A DNA stretch of 8,205 nt from Clostridium sp. UBA6640 (GCF_002455975.1 NZ_DKLM01000139.1:1-8205); one strand, 5' to 3'. Positions 1 through 6,225 are shown, counted from the first letter of the stretch. Numbers and translations: made by a program. The notes: generated by a model from the sequence alone, not told the origin.

Positions 1-1
1 A

Positions 2-973
2 AATCCAGTAGCGCCAGGAGGAATGCTAACTTATACAATTGTAGTATCCAATGCAGGACCAGCAGATGCACAAAATGTAGTGTTAACTGATATTATTCCA
101 TCTAGTATTACAGGGCCAGAATTTTCGATAGATGGAGGAGTAACCTTTAAACCATGGCCAGGATCAATTGATATAGGAACCTTGGCAGCTGGAACTTCTA
201 GAACTATTTTAATAAGGGGGACAGTAAATTCATCAGCTACAGGATGTATAAATAATACAGCAATTGTAACTTCAACAACGCCAGATCCTAATCCGATTAA
301 TAATGTATCATCTATATGTATAGAGGTAGAAACTGCGGCACAAGGAGAAGCAGATGTTTCAGTTGTAAAGATAGCATGTCCAGATCAAGTAATGCCAGGA
401 GAAGTGCTAACCTATATAATTACAGTATCAAATGCAGGACCATCAGATGCAGAAAATGTAGTGTTAACTGATAATATTCCACCTAGTATTATAGAACCAG
501 AATTTTCAATAGATGGAGGGGTAGCATTTGAGCCATGGCTAGGAACTCTTAGTATAGGAACGTTACCAGCTGGAACTTCTAGAGTCATTTTAATTAGCGG
601 AACAGTAAGTTCACGTGCTAAAGGATGTATAATTAATAAAGCAAAAGTAACTTCAACAACACCAGATCCTAATTTGTCTAACAACACATCATCTGCATGT
701 GTAGAGGTTTGTAGGTGTAATCATAAATGTTTTAAATGTGATAAAGGCTTTGAATGTGATAAAGGCTTTGAATGTGATAAAGGATTTGAATGTGATGAAG
801 GCTTTGAATGTGGTAAATGGTTTGAATGTGGTGAAGGTTTTGAAAGTGATGAATCTGATAAATGTCTTGAATGTAATGAATGTGTTAGATGTAATCGATG
901 TGGAAAATTTAAGAAATGTAGTAAGTGTGGAAAAAATAAAAGTTGTAATTGTATGAGGGGTAATTTTTGGTAA
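2..973 (+). CDS. DUF11-repeat surface protein with cysteine-rich C-terminal tail (5' partial)
   Basis: The frame is open to the left edge, so the start lies outside the window; the ATG at 23 is internal because the in-frame codons before it (NPVAPGG) match the start of the second repeat. 323 residues are visible. Two DUF11 repeats follow each other with a 127-residue period: LTYTIVVSNAGPADAQN near residue 9 and LTYIITVSNAGPSDAEN near residue 136. Both contain FSIDGGV, LPAGTSR-like and TSTTPDPN blocks. DUF11 is a beta-sandwich domain of exported cell-surface and spore-surface proteins. From residue 237 to the end (87 residues) the protein turns into a tail with 18 cysteines, starting with about six CDKGFE-type hexapeptides and continuing with CxxC-like pairs. 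No LPXTG or membrane anchor is visible at the C-terminus. DUF11 pairs also occur in the P29 spore-appendage proteins of Clostridium taeniosporum, so a disulfide-cross-linked spore or surface layer is possible. The precise role is unknown. There is no sign of a functional link to the hpd genes downstream. Confidence 0.8.
   Translation, partial: NPVAPGGMLTYTIVVSNAGPADAQNVVLTDIIPSSITGPEFSIDGGVTFKPWPGSIDIGTLAAGTSRTILIRGTVNSSATGCINNTAIVTSTTPDPNPINNVSSICIEVETAAQGEADVSVVKIACPDQVMPGEVLTYIITVSNAGPSDAENVVLTDNIPPSIIEPEFSIDGGVAFEPWLGTLSIGTLPAGTSRVILISGTVSSRAKGCIINKAKVTSTTPDPNLSNNTSSACVEVCRCNHKCFKCDKGFECDKGFECDKGFECDEGFECGKWFECGEGFESDESDKCLECNECVRCNRCGKFKKCSKCGKNKSCNCMRGNFW
737..862 (+). repeat. 18-bp tandem repeat encoding CDKGFE hexapeptides
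   Basis: The unit TGTGATAAAGGCTTTGAA occurs at 737-754 and 755-772, and nearly identically at 773-790. Diverged copies follow at 791-808 (CDEGFE), 809-826 (CGKWFE) and 827-844 (CGEGFE), with a decayed one at 845-862 (SDESDK). The 18-bp period keeps the reading frame, so copy number can change by slippage without breaking the protein. The array also opens long ORFs on the minus strand, which are artefacts. Confidence 0.9.
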
Positions 974-1097
974 AAATGAAAATATAAAATTAAGCATATA
1001 TTTTTAATAATAGATGAGGGTATCAACAAAAGTTGTAGGTGTTTTTTTACAAGGGTGAAAAGTTTTGCTCCTTAAATATGAAAGTATAAAGGGCTGC

Positions 1098-1115
1098 ATC
1101 AAAATCTATTTTGAT
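1098..1115. repeat. Small inverted repeat ATCAAAA/TTTTGAT
   Basis: ATCAAAA at 1098-1104 and TTTTGAT at 1109-1115 are perfect inverted repeats around the four bases TCTA. AAAGTAT at 1081-1087 and ATACTTT at 1114-1120 form an overlapping alternative pair. No T-tract follows, so it is not a clear terminator. Confidence 0.5.
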
Positions 1116-1130
1116 ACTTTCTGATAAACA

Positions 1131-1160
1131 AAGAGGAGGTTCGAGTTCGAACTTCCTTTT
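1131..1160 (+). terminator. Hairpin ending in CCTTTT, candidate terminator of the DUF11 gene
   Basis: Bases 1131-1143 pair with 1148-1160 (AAGAGGAGGTTCG with CGAACTTCCTTTT, including two G·U pairs) around the loop AGTT. The stem is 13 bp and ends in TTTT, but the T-run is part of the stem and is followed by GTAC, so termination strength is uncertain. It lies 158 bases past the DUF11 stop codon. Confidence 0.4.
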
Positions 1161-1191
1161 GTACATCTTATCTATATATAATTAAGTGAAG

Positions 1192-1236
1192 AGATTGTTC
1201 CAGAACTAAGAAGTTAGTTTTGAAACAGTCTTTTTT
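1192..1236 (+). terminator. Intrinsic terminator upstream of the hpd promoter
   Basis: Bases 1192-1209 pair with 1214-1231 to give an 18-bp stem with two G·U pairs and one C/A mismatch, capped by the four-base loop GAAG. It is followed directly by a T-run at 1231-1236. This is a textbook rho-independent terminator. It would insulate hpdBCA from transcription coming from the DUF11 side. Confidence 0.75.
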
Positions 1237-1267
1237 ATTTAATAGTGTAATTTACACTATTAAATAA
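1235..1267. promoter_or_regulatory. Perfect 33-bp palindrome, probable CRP/FNR-type operator of hpdBCA
   Basis: The 16-bp arm TTATTTAATAGTGTAA (1235-1250) is followed by a single T at 1251 and then by its exact reverse complement (1252-1267). The inner symmetric core is GTGTAA-T-TTACAC. The left edge touches the T-run of the preceding terminator. Its centre is about 43 bp upstream of the start predicted from the TATAAT at 1282-1287, which matches the position of class II CRP/FNR activation. A CRP/FNR-family gene follows the hpd operon. Operator function is an inference from symmetry, position and neighbour; the palindrome itself is seen directly. Confidence 0.7.
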
Positions 1268-1287
1268 TGAGAAATAAACACTATAAT
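1260..1287 (+). promoter_or_regulatory. Candidate hpdBCA promoter with weak -35
   Basis: A consensus -10 box, TATAAT, sits at 1282-1287. At the matching -35 position there is only AT-rich, non-consensus sequence (TTAAAT at 1260-1265), overlapped by the right arm of the 33-bp palindrome. A good -10 with a poor -35 covered by an activator site is typical of activator-dependent promoters. Transcription would begin near 1294, leaving a leader of about 134 nt before hpdB. Another TATAAT at 1390-1395 has no usable -35. Confidence 0.5.
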
Positions 1288-1322
1288 ATTTCATGTAATC
1301 ATTTTGTAATATTATGTTTATT
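1273..1322. repeat. Imperfect inverted repeat around the hpd -10 box
   Basis: Bases 1273-1279 pair with 1316-1322 and bases 1283-1290 pair with 1308-1315. The left arm has a three-base bulge (1280-1282), and 17 bases separate the arms. The left arm covers the -10 box, so the repeat may be a second protein-binding site rather than an RNA hairpin, because the transcript would start inside it. AT-rich sequence makes chance symmetry possible. Confidence 0.35.
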
Positions 1323-1427
1323 TTCCAGAATATGCTCAAGTTTTTGCGTTGTATTCCTATAGTGATATGTAATTTGAAGTTTAACTAAATATAATAAATA
1401 TGCTATGAAAGGAAAGAGGTATTTTAA

Positions 1428-4121
1428 ATGAATTCAAATGAAACTAAGCTTGAAGATGTCTTAAAAATGCGTGGCATTAAAATGGCAGATGATGCTTACG
1501 CTAAAGATTACAAAATTCCAGAAGCAAAAGAGAGTACTAAAAGGCTTATGGAGATTTACTACAATTTAAAAGTTACTGCAGATATGGAAGCGCCATATTG
1601 GTATAACAGAACTTGGTGGGAAAATGATGGTGATGTGACAATAGTAAGAAGAGCTAAAGCTATGGCTGTATGTTTATCTCATATTACACCTACTATTTTA
1701 CCTTATGAAAAACTTGTTATGAACAAAACAAAAAATGTTAGAGGTGCCTTCCCATTTCCTTGGGTTTGCGCAAGTTTTTTTAATGCTCAGGCAGAAGCTT
1801 TAATGAATGAAGTTGATGCTCCTTCTGAAAGTGAAGCTGATTCAGTTAGTATGGTTGGTGCTGGTGGAGGTAATGTTACAGAAAGTTATGGAGAAGTTAT
1901 CAGCCTTGCTAAGAAGTTTGGTATGAGAAAAGAAGAAATTCCCCTTTTAGTTAAAACAGCTAAGCCTTGGGATGGAATTTCAATTGAAGACTTAAGTGAT
2001 AAGTACTCGAAATATACACCAGGGTATGAACAAGAGCAACGTATTATGGATTCTGTAATTTCTATGTTTAATTCCTGGGCAATTCCTCAAGGCCGTGAGG
2101 TAATTAACTATTATATGCCTTTGGAATATGGCTTTGATAAAATCATAGAATTATGTGATGAAAAGATTGCTGAGCTTATGGGGGAAGCAGGCGATGACGG
2201 AATACTTGGAATGAGCAGAGGTTATTACTATATAGCAATGAAAGAAATTACTAAAGGATTAAGTACTTGGTGTGAAAACTATTCAAAACAAGCAAAATAT
2301 TTAGCTTCAATTGAGGCAGATGAAGCATTAAAAGCTAACTATGAAAAAATTGAAGAAGTTATGGGGAATATTGCACATAAGAAACCACAAAACTTCTGGG
2401 AAGCAATTCAAATGACAATCTGCTGCCATCTAGGCGTTGCTAATGAAGATCCACTATCTGGCTTGTCTATTGGTAGACTTGGACAGGTATTACAGCCATT
2501 TTATGAAAAAGATATTGAAGATGGTGTTATGACAGATGAAGATGTAATCGAACTTCTTGAATTATATAGAATTAAAATTACTTGTATTGAATGTTTTGCA
2601 TCAGCTGGTGTATCTGGAGGAGTTCTTTCTGGTAATACATTCAATAACCTTTCATTAGGGGGACAAAATTACGACGGGCTTTCAGCGGTTACTCCACTAG
2701 AATATTTAATTATTGAAGCAGGTATGAGAAACAAAACTCCTCAGCCTACACTAAGTATATTATATGATGAAAAAACACCGGAAGACTTTCTTATGAAAGC
2801 GGCTTCTTGTACAAAACTTGGACTCGGATATCCTGCATGGATGAATAATCAAGCAGGTATGAATTTTATGCTAAGACATTATGGTCCAGAAGGTATGGAT
2901 ATTGTTGATGCAAGAGCATGGTGTCTTGGAGGATGTCTGGAATCTGCACCTGGATGCTTTATGCCGCTTCATTATAATGGAAAGGTAACAATGATTCCTG
3001 GTGGTGCATCCCCTACATGTGGTACGGGTATTCACTTTGTTGCTTTACCTAAAATACTTGAACTTGTTTTAACAAATGGCTTAGATAAGAGAACAGGAAA
3101 ACAAGTATACCCAGCCCACGGTAGAAAAATTGATTGCTATGAAACAATGATGGATCAGTGGGAAAAGTATATAGAACTTACTACAGATGTCCTTAATAAG
3201 GTTAACAATATTCAAATGGATCTTTGGAGAAAAAAGAACATGCCAGTTGTAAATTCACTACTTAAACCTGATTGTTTTACAAAAGGTAGAGATATTGGTG
3301 CTATGGGAGCAAGATACAATGCAACTATTAACTTTGAATCTTGCGGTACAATTACATTTATAAATTCATTGGCTTCAATTAAGAAAAATGTCTTTGATGA
3401 TAAGAAGTTTACAATTGAAGAAATGACTAATGCAATGATTAACAATTTTGGATTTGAAACTGCATATCAAACAGGCGTATTTTCACCTGATTCAAGAGTA
3501 AGTACAGAAAATAGTTCAAAATATGAAGAAATCTTTGCAGCATGTATAAATGCACCGAAGTATGGAAATGCAGATATGTATGTAGATAGTATTTTAAGAG
3601 ATTACGAGTATTATATGTATGATATGACTCGTAAATTTAGATCATATTATGGTAAGCCTGAATACTTATGTCAAATTTCAGTATCAACACATGGTCCACA
3701 AGGATTTATAACATTAGCTTCAGCTGATGGAAGACTTGCAGGTACTACTTATTCAGATGGATCTTTATCCGCAGAGGCTGGAACTGATAAAAATGGTATT
3801 TATGCTATATTTGAATCTGCAACTGTTTATGACCATTCAATGGAGCAAAATTCGCAAATGAATTTAAAACTTCACCCATCAGCAGTGAAAGGCTTAAATG
3901 GAACAAGAAAACTTCTTGATATTGTACGTGCTTACATGAGAAAAGGTGGATTCCATGTTCAGTTTAACGTTGTTGATTCTACAACATTGAGGGATGCTCA
4001 GGTAAAACCAGATAACTACAGAGATTTAATGGTTCGTGTAGCTGGGTTTACACAATACTGGTGTGAAATAGGTAAACCTATCCAAGACGAAGTTATTTAC
4101 AGAACTGAATATGAAGTATAA
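1428..4121 (+). CDS. hpdB: 4-hydroxyphenylacetate decarboxylase, large glycyl-radical subunit
   Basis: HpdB catalyses radical decarboxylation of 4-hydroxyphenylacetate to p-cresol plus CO2 in the cytoplasm, the last step of one tyrosine fermentation route. The 897-residue product has the pyruvate-formate-lyase-like barrel through most of its length and a C-terminal glycyl-radical domain with RVAGFTQYW at 870-878, so the radical is on Gly873. The active-site loop GGCLES places the thiyl residue at Cys503 and Glu505 two residues on. Codons 223, 344, 536 and 637 are Arg, Ser, His and Glu, the residues reported for the C. scatologenes HPAD active site; I checked these by codon counting. Indoleacetate and phenylacetate decarboxylases are relatives, but the hpdC-type gene directly downstream and these residues favour HPAD. 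The start is set by AAAGAGG at 1413-1419, eight bases before the ATG. hpdC follows after 36 bases. The gene is intact and full length. Confidence 0.95.
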   Translation: MNSNETKLEDVLKMRGIKMADDAYAKDYKIPEAKESTKRLMEIYYNLKVTADMEAPYWYNRTWWENDGDVTIVRRAKAMAVCLSHITPTILPYEKLVMNKTKNVRGAFPFPWVCASFFNAQAEALMNEVDAPSESEADSVSMVGAGGGNVTESYGEVISLAKKFGMRKEEIPLLVKTAKPWDGISIEDLSDKYSKYTPGYEQEQRIMDSVISMFNSWAIPQGREVINYYMPLEYGFDKIIELCDEKIAELMGEAGDDGILGMSRGYYYIAMKEITKGLSTWCENYSKQAKYLASIEADEALKANYEKIEEVMGNIAHKKPQNFWEAIQMTICCHLGVANEDPLSGLSIGRLGQVLQPFYEKDIEDGVMTDEDVIELLELYRIKITCIECFASAGVSGGVLSGNTFNNLSLGGQNYDGLSAVTPLEYLIIEAGMRNKTPQPTLSILYDEKTPEDFLMKAASCTKLGLGYPAWMNNQAGMNFMLRHYGPEGMDIVDARAWCLGGCLESAPGCFMPLHYNGKVTMIPGGASPTCGTGIHFVALPKILELVLTNGLDKRTGKQVYPAHGRKIDCYETMMDQWEKYIELTTDVLNKVNNIQMDLWRKKNMPVVNSLLKPDCFTKGRDIGAMGARYNATINFESCGTITFINSLASIKKNVFDDKKFTIEEMTNAMINNFGFETAYQTGVFSPDSRVSTENSSKYEEIFAACINAPKYGNADMYVDSILRDYEYYMYDMTRKFRSYYGKPEYLCQISVSTHGPQGFITLASADGRLAGTTYSDGSLSAEAGTDKNGIYAIFESATVYDHSMEQNSQMNLKLHPSAVKGLNGTRKLLDIVRAYMRKGGFHVQFNVVDSTTLRDAQVKPDNYRDLMVRVAGFTQYWCEIGKPIQDEVIYRTEYEV

Positions 4122-4144
4122 TAGAGCGCAATTATAAAACGAAT

Positions 4145-4149
4145 GGAGG
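4145..4149 (+). promoter_or_regulatory. Ribosome binding site that fixes the hpdC start
   Basis: GGAGG lies eight bases before the ATG at 4158. It overlaps the upstream in-frame ATG at 4143, which itself has only AT-rich sequence before it. This makes the 86-residue product the likely one. Confidence 0.8.
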
Positions 4150-4157
4150 CTAAATAT

Positions 4158-4418
4158 ATGCGTCATTATGATTGTAAAAATTATATAAATTTAGATTGTG
4201 AAAAAGGAATATGTGCACTATGCAAGGCAATTGTACCTATTGATGGCGAAAATAGTAAGGCTTGTTCTGAATTTAAACTTGCTGATAAATGTGGTAACTG
4301 CAAGAGTTTCTCTAATCCAGACAAATATGGTGTTGGAAAATGTACAGGTTTAGAGCGTGAAAATTGGGCATATGCTACTATGAATGCCTGCACATGTTCA
4401 GGTTATGAATCAAGATAG
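4158..4418 (+). CDS. hpdC: 4-hydroxyphenylacetate decarboxylase, small iron-sulfur subunit
   Basis: The small subunit assembles with HpdB into the active hetero-oligomer and carries two [4Fe-4S] clusters; it is specific to HPAD among arylacetate decarboxylases. I start it at the ATG at 4158 (MRHYDCKNY, 86 residues), not at the in-frame ATG at 4143. The ribosome binding site GGAGG at 4145-4149 overlaps the earlier ATG and sits eight bases before 4158. With this start His3, Cys6, Cys19 and Cys36 match the known His/Cys3 ligands of the N-terminal cluster. Cys45, Cys48, Cys62 and Cys80 suit the second cluster. Cys14, Cys22 and Cys78 are extra. The two halves look like a pseudo-duplicated fold. 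The hpdA start codon lies nine bases past the stop codon, so translation is probably coupled. Confidence 0.93.
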   Translation: MRHYDCKNYINLDCEKGICALCKAIVPIDGENSKACSEFKLADKCGNCKSFSNPDKYGVGKCTGLERENWAYATMNACTCSGYESR

Positions 4419-4427
4419 GATGATATT

Positions 4428-5366
4428 ATGAAGGAAAAAGGTTTAATATTTGATATACAAAGTTTTTCTGTGCATGATGGACCAGGATGCAGAACGAATA
4501 TATTTTTTACAGGCTGTCCGCTGCAATGCAAATGGTGTGCCAACCCAGAAAGCTGGATTAAGAAAAAGCATCTTATGTTCGCAGAAAATTTATGTAAATG
4601 GGATAAAGGGTGCCGAGCATGCAGTAATATATGCCCCTATGATTCAATTAAGTTTGATGAAAATGGAAAGCAGAGTATAACATGGGATATATGCAAAAAA
4701 TGTGAGACTTTTGAGTGTATTAATATTTGTCCTAATAATGTTTTAAAAGAGTGTGTAAAAGAATATACAGTTGATGAGATTATAAAAATTTTGAGACGTG
4801 ATTTTAATAATTGGGGCCCTGAGGGAGGCGTAACATTCTCAGGAGGAGATCCTTTAATGCACCATGAATTTCTAATTGAAGTTTTAAAGAAATGTCATGA
4901 ATGGCAGATTCATACCGCAATTGAAACCAGTGGATATGCAAAACAGGAAGTGTTTCTTGATATATTTAAATACATTCAGTTTGCATTTATTGATGTGAAA
5001 AACATGGACAGGGAAAAACATAAAGAAGGAACAGGAGTTTATAATGATTTAATACTTTCAAATATTGAAGAAGTAAAGAAATCAGGCTGGCAGGGAAGAC
5101 TGGTTCTAAGGCAGCCAACCATAGCAGGATATAATGATAGTGATGAAAATGCATACAAATTAATTGAGTTTATGAAGAAAAATTCATTGTATGAAATTAA
5201 TCTTTTGAAATTCCATAGGTTGGGTGAAACAAAGTGGAATCAGCTAGGAAAAGAGTATGAGTATCATGATCATGGAGATATGACACAAGAAAAAATGGAG
5301 CATCTTCAAGAATTATATTTAGATAATAATATAGCCTGCTATATAGGTGATAATACTCCTTTCTAA
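4428..5366 (+). CDS. hpdA: 4-hydroxyphenylacetate decarboxylase activating enzyme (radical SAM)
   Basis: HpdA cleaves S-adenosylmethionine reductively and abstracts a hydrogen from Gly873 of HpdB to make the glycyl radical. The 312-residue protein begins with the glycyl-radical-activase signature (FDIQSFSVHDGPGCRT) and has the radical SAM CxxxCxxC at Cys30, Cys34 and Cys37. Next comes an inserted ferredoxin-like region with two further sets of four cysteines: 56, 62, 65, 69 and 89, 92, 97, 101. Such an insert with two extra [4Fe-4S] clusters is known in HPAD, glycerol dehydratase and benzylsuccinate synthase activases. The SAM-contacting GGDP motif is at 139-142 in GGVTFSGGDP. The ribosome binding site (AGGATGA, 4417-4423) overlaps the hpdC stop codon, so hpdC and hpdA are probably translationally coupled. 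A strong terminator follows at 5448-5487. The gene is intact. Confidence 0.95.
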   Translation: MKEKGLIFDIQSFSVHDGPGCRTNIFFTGCPLQCKWCANPESWIKKKHLMFAENLCKWDKGCRACSNICPYDSIKFDENGKQSITWDICKKCETFECINICPNNVLKECVKEYTVDEIIKILRRDFNNWGPEGGVTFSGGDPLMHHEFLIEVLKKCHEWQIHTAIETSGYAKQEVFLDIFKYIQFAFIDVKNMDREKHKEGTGVYNDLILSNIEEVKKSGWQGRLVLRQPTIAGYNDSDENAYKLIEFMKKNSLYEINLLKFHRLGETKWNQLGKEYEYHDHGDMTQEKMEHLQELYLDNNIACYIGDNTPF

Positions 5367-5387
5367 TTTTTATATTAAGAGAATAGT

Positions 5388-5426
5388 CTATTACATGAGC
5401 AACAACATTTTCTATTTATGTAATAG
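5388..5426. repeat. Inverted repeat CTATTACAT / ATGTAATAG
   Basis: CTATTACAT (5388-5396) and ATGTAATAG (5418-5426) are perfect 9-bp inverted repeats separated by 21 bases. No T-tract follows, so it is not a standard terminator. It could stabilise the 3' end of the hpd transcript or bind a protein. Confidence 0.45.
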
Positions 5427-5433
5427 TAAACTA

Positions 5434-5443
5434 AATAGTGTAA
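5434..5443 (+). promoter_or_regulatory. Copy of the hpd operator half-site upstream of the regulator gene
   Basis: AATAGTGTAA is identical to the ten inner bases of the left arm of the 33-bp palindrome (1241-1250). The other half is degenerate (only TTA at 5445-5447 fits). The site's would-be centre at 5444 is about 61 bp before a start predicted from the TATAAT at 5493-5498, a class I activator position. It lies just before the hpd terminator. The exact ten-base match is seen; the role in autoregulation is inferred. Confidence 0.4.
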
Positions 5444-5447
5444 ATTA

Positions 5448-5487
5448 AAAAAACAAGTACTTCTATTGTTAGAATTACTTGTTTTTT
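5448..5487 (+). terminator. Intrinsic terminator of hpdBCA
   Basis: Six A, then CAAGTA (5448-5459), pair with TACTTG and six T (5476-5487). After a C/T mismatch, TTCT (5461-5464) pairs with AGAA (5471-5474), leaving a six-base loop. The T-tract on the plus strand fits termination after hpdA; the A-tract on the left means it could also work in the opposite direction. Confidence 0.85.
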
Positions 5488-5492
5488 CGATA

Positions 5493-5498
5493 TATAAT
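5493..5498 (+). promoter_or_regulatory. Candidate -10 box of the regulator gene
   Basis: TATAAT lies 34 bases before the regulator's start codon and directly after the hpd terminator. No good -35 is found at 17 bases (TAGAAT at 5470-5475 is poor), which would fit activator dependence. Start site predicted near 5505. Confidence 0.4.
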
Positions 5499-5532
5499 AT
5501 AAGTACATACTTTTGAAAAGGATGATTTGTGC

Positions 5533-6225
5533 ATGGAGCTAAAAGATATAAAGAATATAAAGGATATTATTATATATGATTATATAAAGGACTATTTGGA
5601 TGAAATAACTATTTTAAAGTATAAAAAAGGAGAATACATTACTCATTCTAGTGAAAATCTTGAAGAAATTTTTTTTGTATTGGATGGGACAACTAAAGTA
5701 GAATGTATAACTAAATCTGGCAAGAGTTTATTAGTAGATGAACTTTCTAAAAATGAATTTGTAGGCAAAATTAGTTATATGTATGAACAAAATTTATTTT
5801 GTGATATTACTGCTACAAGCAATGCAACCCTATTAAGAATAAGCAAAAGCACTTTTAAAAAATTGGAAAAGAATTCGGAATTCTTAAAATTATTCTTATT
5901 CAAGACTAGTAGGAGAATCTATTATATGTACAAGAAACTAATGATTAAGGAGCTATTTAGCCTGAAAGAAACATTTGCTTTTTATATCTTGGAAAACTCT
6001 CATGATGATGTGTTTAAATTTAAAAGTATGTATAATCTTTGCGAAATCTTGTCCGTTAGTAGGAAAAACTTGTATAACGTAATAAATAGTTTTATAAAAA
6101 AGAGTTACATAAAAAAAGATAAAAACTCACTTATTATTTTAAATAGGGATTGCTTATATGAACTGTCTATAGGTATAAGAGAGGTTAATGAAATTAATGA
6201 TTGTGATCTCAAATTTGATGTATAG
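5533..6225 (+). CDS. CRP/FNR-family transcriptional regulator
   Basis: The 230-residue product has an N-terminal cyclic-nucleotide-binding-like beta-roll (about 25-110, with EEIFFVLDG and VDELSKNEFVGKISY). A long dimerisation helix follows (about 115-150), then a C-terminal winged helix-turn-helix (about 166-205) with LCEILSVSRKNLYNVINSF as the DNA-reading unit. In my by-eye alignment with E. coli CRP, the cAMP contacts Arg82/Ser83 fall on Leu88/Phe89, so cAMP is unlikely to be the ligand. There is no N-terminal cysteine cluster as in FNR. In the recognition helix Arg180 is kept (Arg177), but Glu181 and Arg185 are Lys178 and Asn182, which predicts a half-site other than TGTGA. The ATG at 5533 fits AAAGGA at 5517-5522 best; a TTG at 5527 is an alternative that adds two residues. 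Its place after hpdBCA suggests control of that operon. YeiL-like or other CRP subfamilies are possible; the effector is unknown. Confidence 0.85.
   Translation: MELKDIKNIKDIIIYDYIKDYLDEITILKYKKGEYITHSSENLEEIFFVLDGTTKVECITKSGKSLLVDELSKNEFVGKISYMYEQNLFCDITATSNATLLRISKSTFKKLEKNSEFLKLFLFKTSRRIYYMYKKLMIKELFSLKETFAFYILENSHDDVFKFKSMYNLCEILSVSRKNLYNVINSFIKKSYIKKDKNSLIILNRDCLYELSIGIREVNEINDCDLKFDV

Larger units (their letters stand above)
974..1190. other. Non-coding stretch downstream of the DUF11 gene
   Basis: No ORF with a credible ribosome binding site is present. The first 120 bases are AT-rich, with a T-run near 1041-1047 that has no good preceding stem. From about 1090 there are two hairpins, listed separately (1098-1115 and 1131-1160). 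Together with 1191-1427 this makes a 454-bp gap between genes. Confidence 0.6.
1091..1231. mobile_element. Possible MITE-like or IS-end remnant
   Basis: The left end reads GGGCTGCATCAAAATCTA (1091-1108, plus strand). The right end, read on the minus strand from 1231 to 1214, is AGACTGTTTCAAAACTAA. They match at 11 of 18 positions, including CTG and TCAAAA, as imperfect terminal inverted repeats would. The 141 bp between them encode nothing but contain hairpins. Ends of this CTGxxTCAAAA type resemble those of transposases common in Clostridium, from memory. No target-site duplication is evident, and the right end also serves as a terminator arm, so this is tentative. Confidence 0.25.

Noticed and set aside
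412..687. Minus-strand ORF across the DUF11 repeats
   Set aside because: It is a shadow of the plus-strand gene, has no ribosome binding site, and the plus frame has clear domain matches.
689..1029. Minus-strand ORFs of about 102 codons over the cysteine-rich tail
   Set aside because: They arise from the 18-bp tandem repeat, which keeps several frames open, giving low-complexity Phe/Thr/Ser or Ser/His/Leu peptides.
1131..1160. GGTTCGAGTTCGAAC resembling a tRNA T-arm
   Set aside because: No matching acceptor, anticodon or D arms surround it and the stem is too long for a T-arm; it is better read as a simple hairpin.
1428..4121. Indoleacetate or phenylacetate decarboxylase, or another glycyl-radical enzyme, instead of HPAD
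   Set aside because: The following small iron-sulfur subunit gene is specific to HPAD, and the active-site residues match those of the C. scatologenes enzyme at identical positions.
4450..4680. Plus-strand 76-codon ORF inside hpdA
   Set aside because: It is out of frame with the well-supported activase and has no ribosome binding site or recognisable motif.
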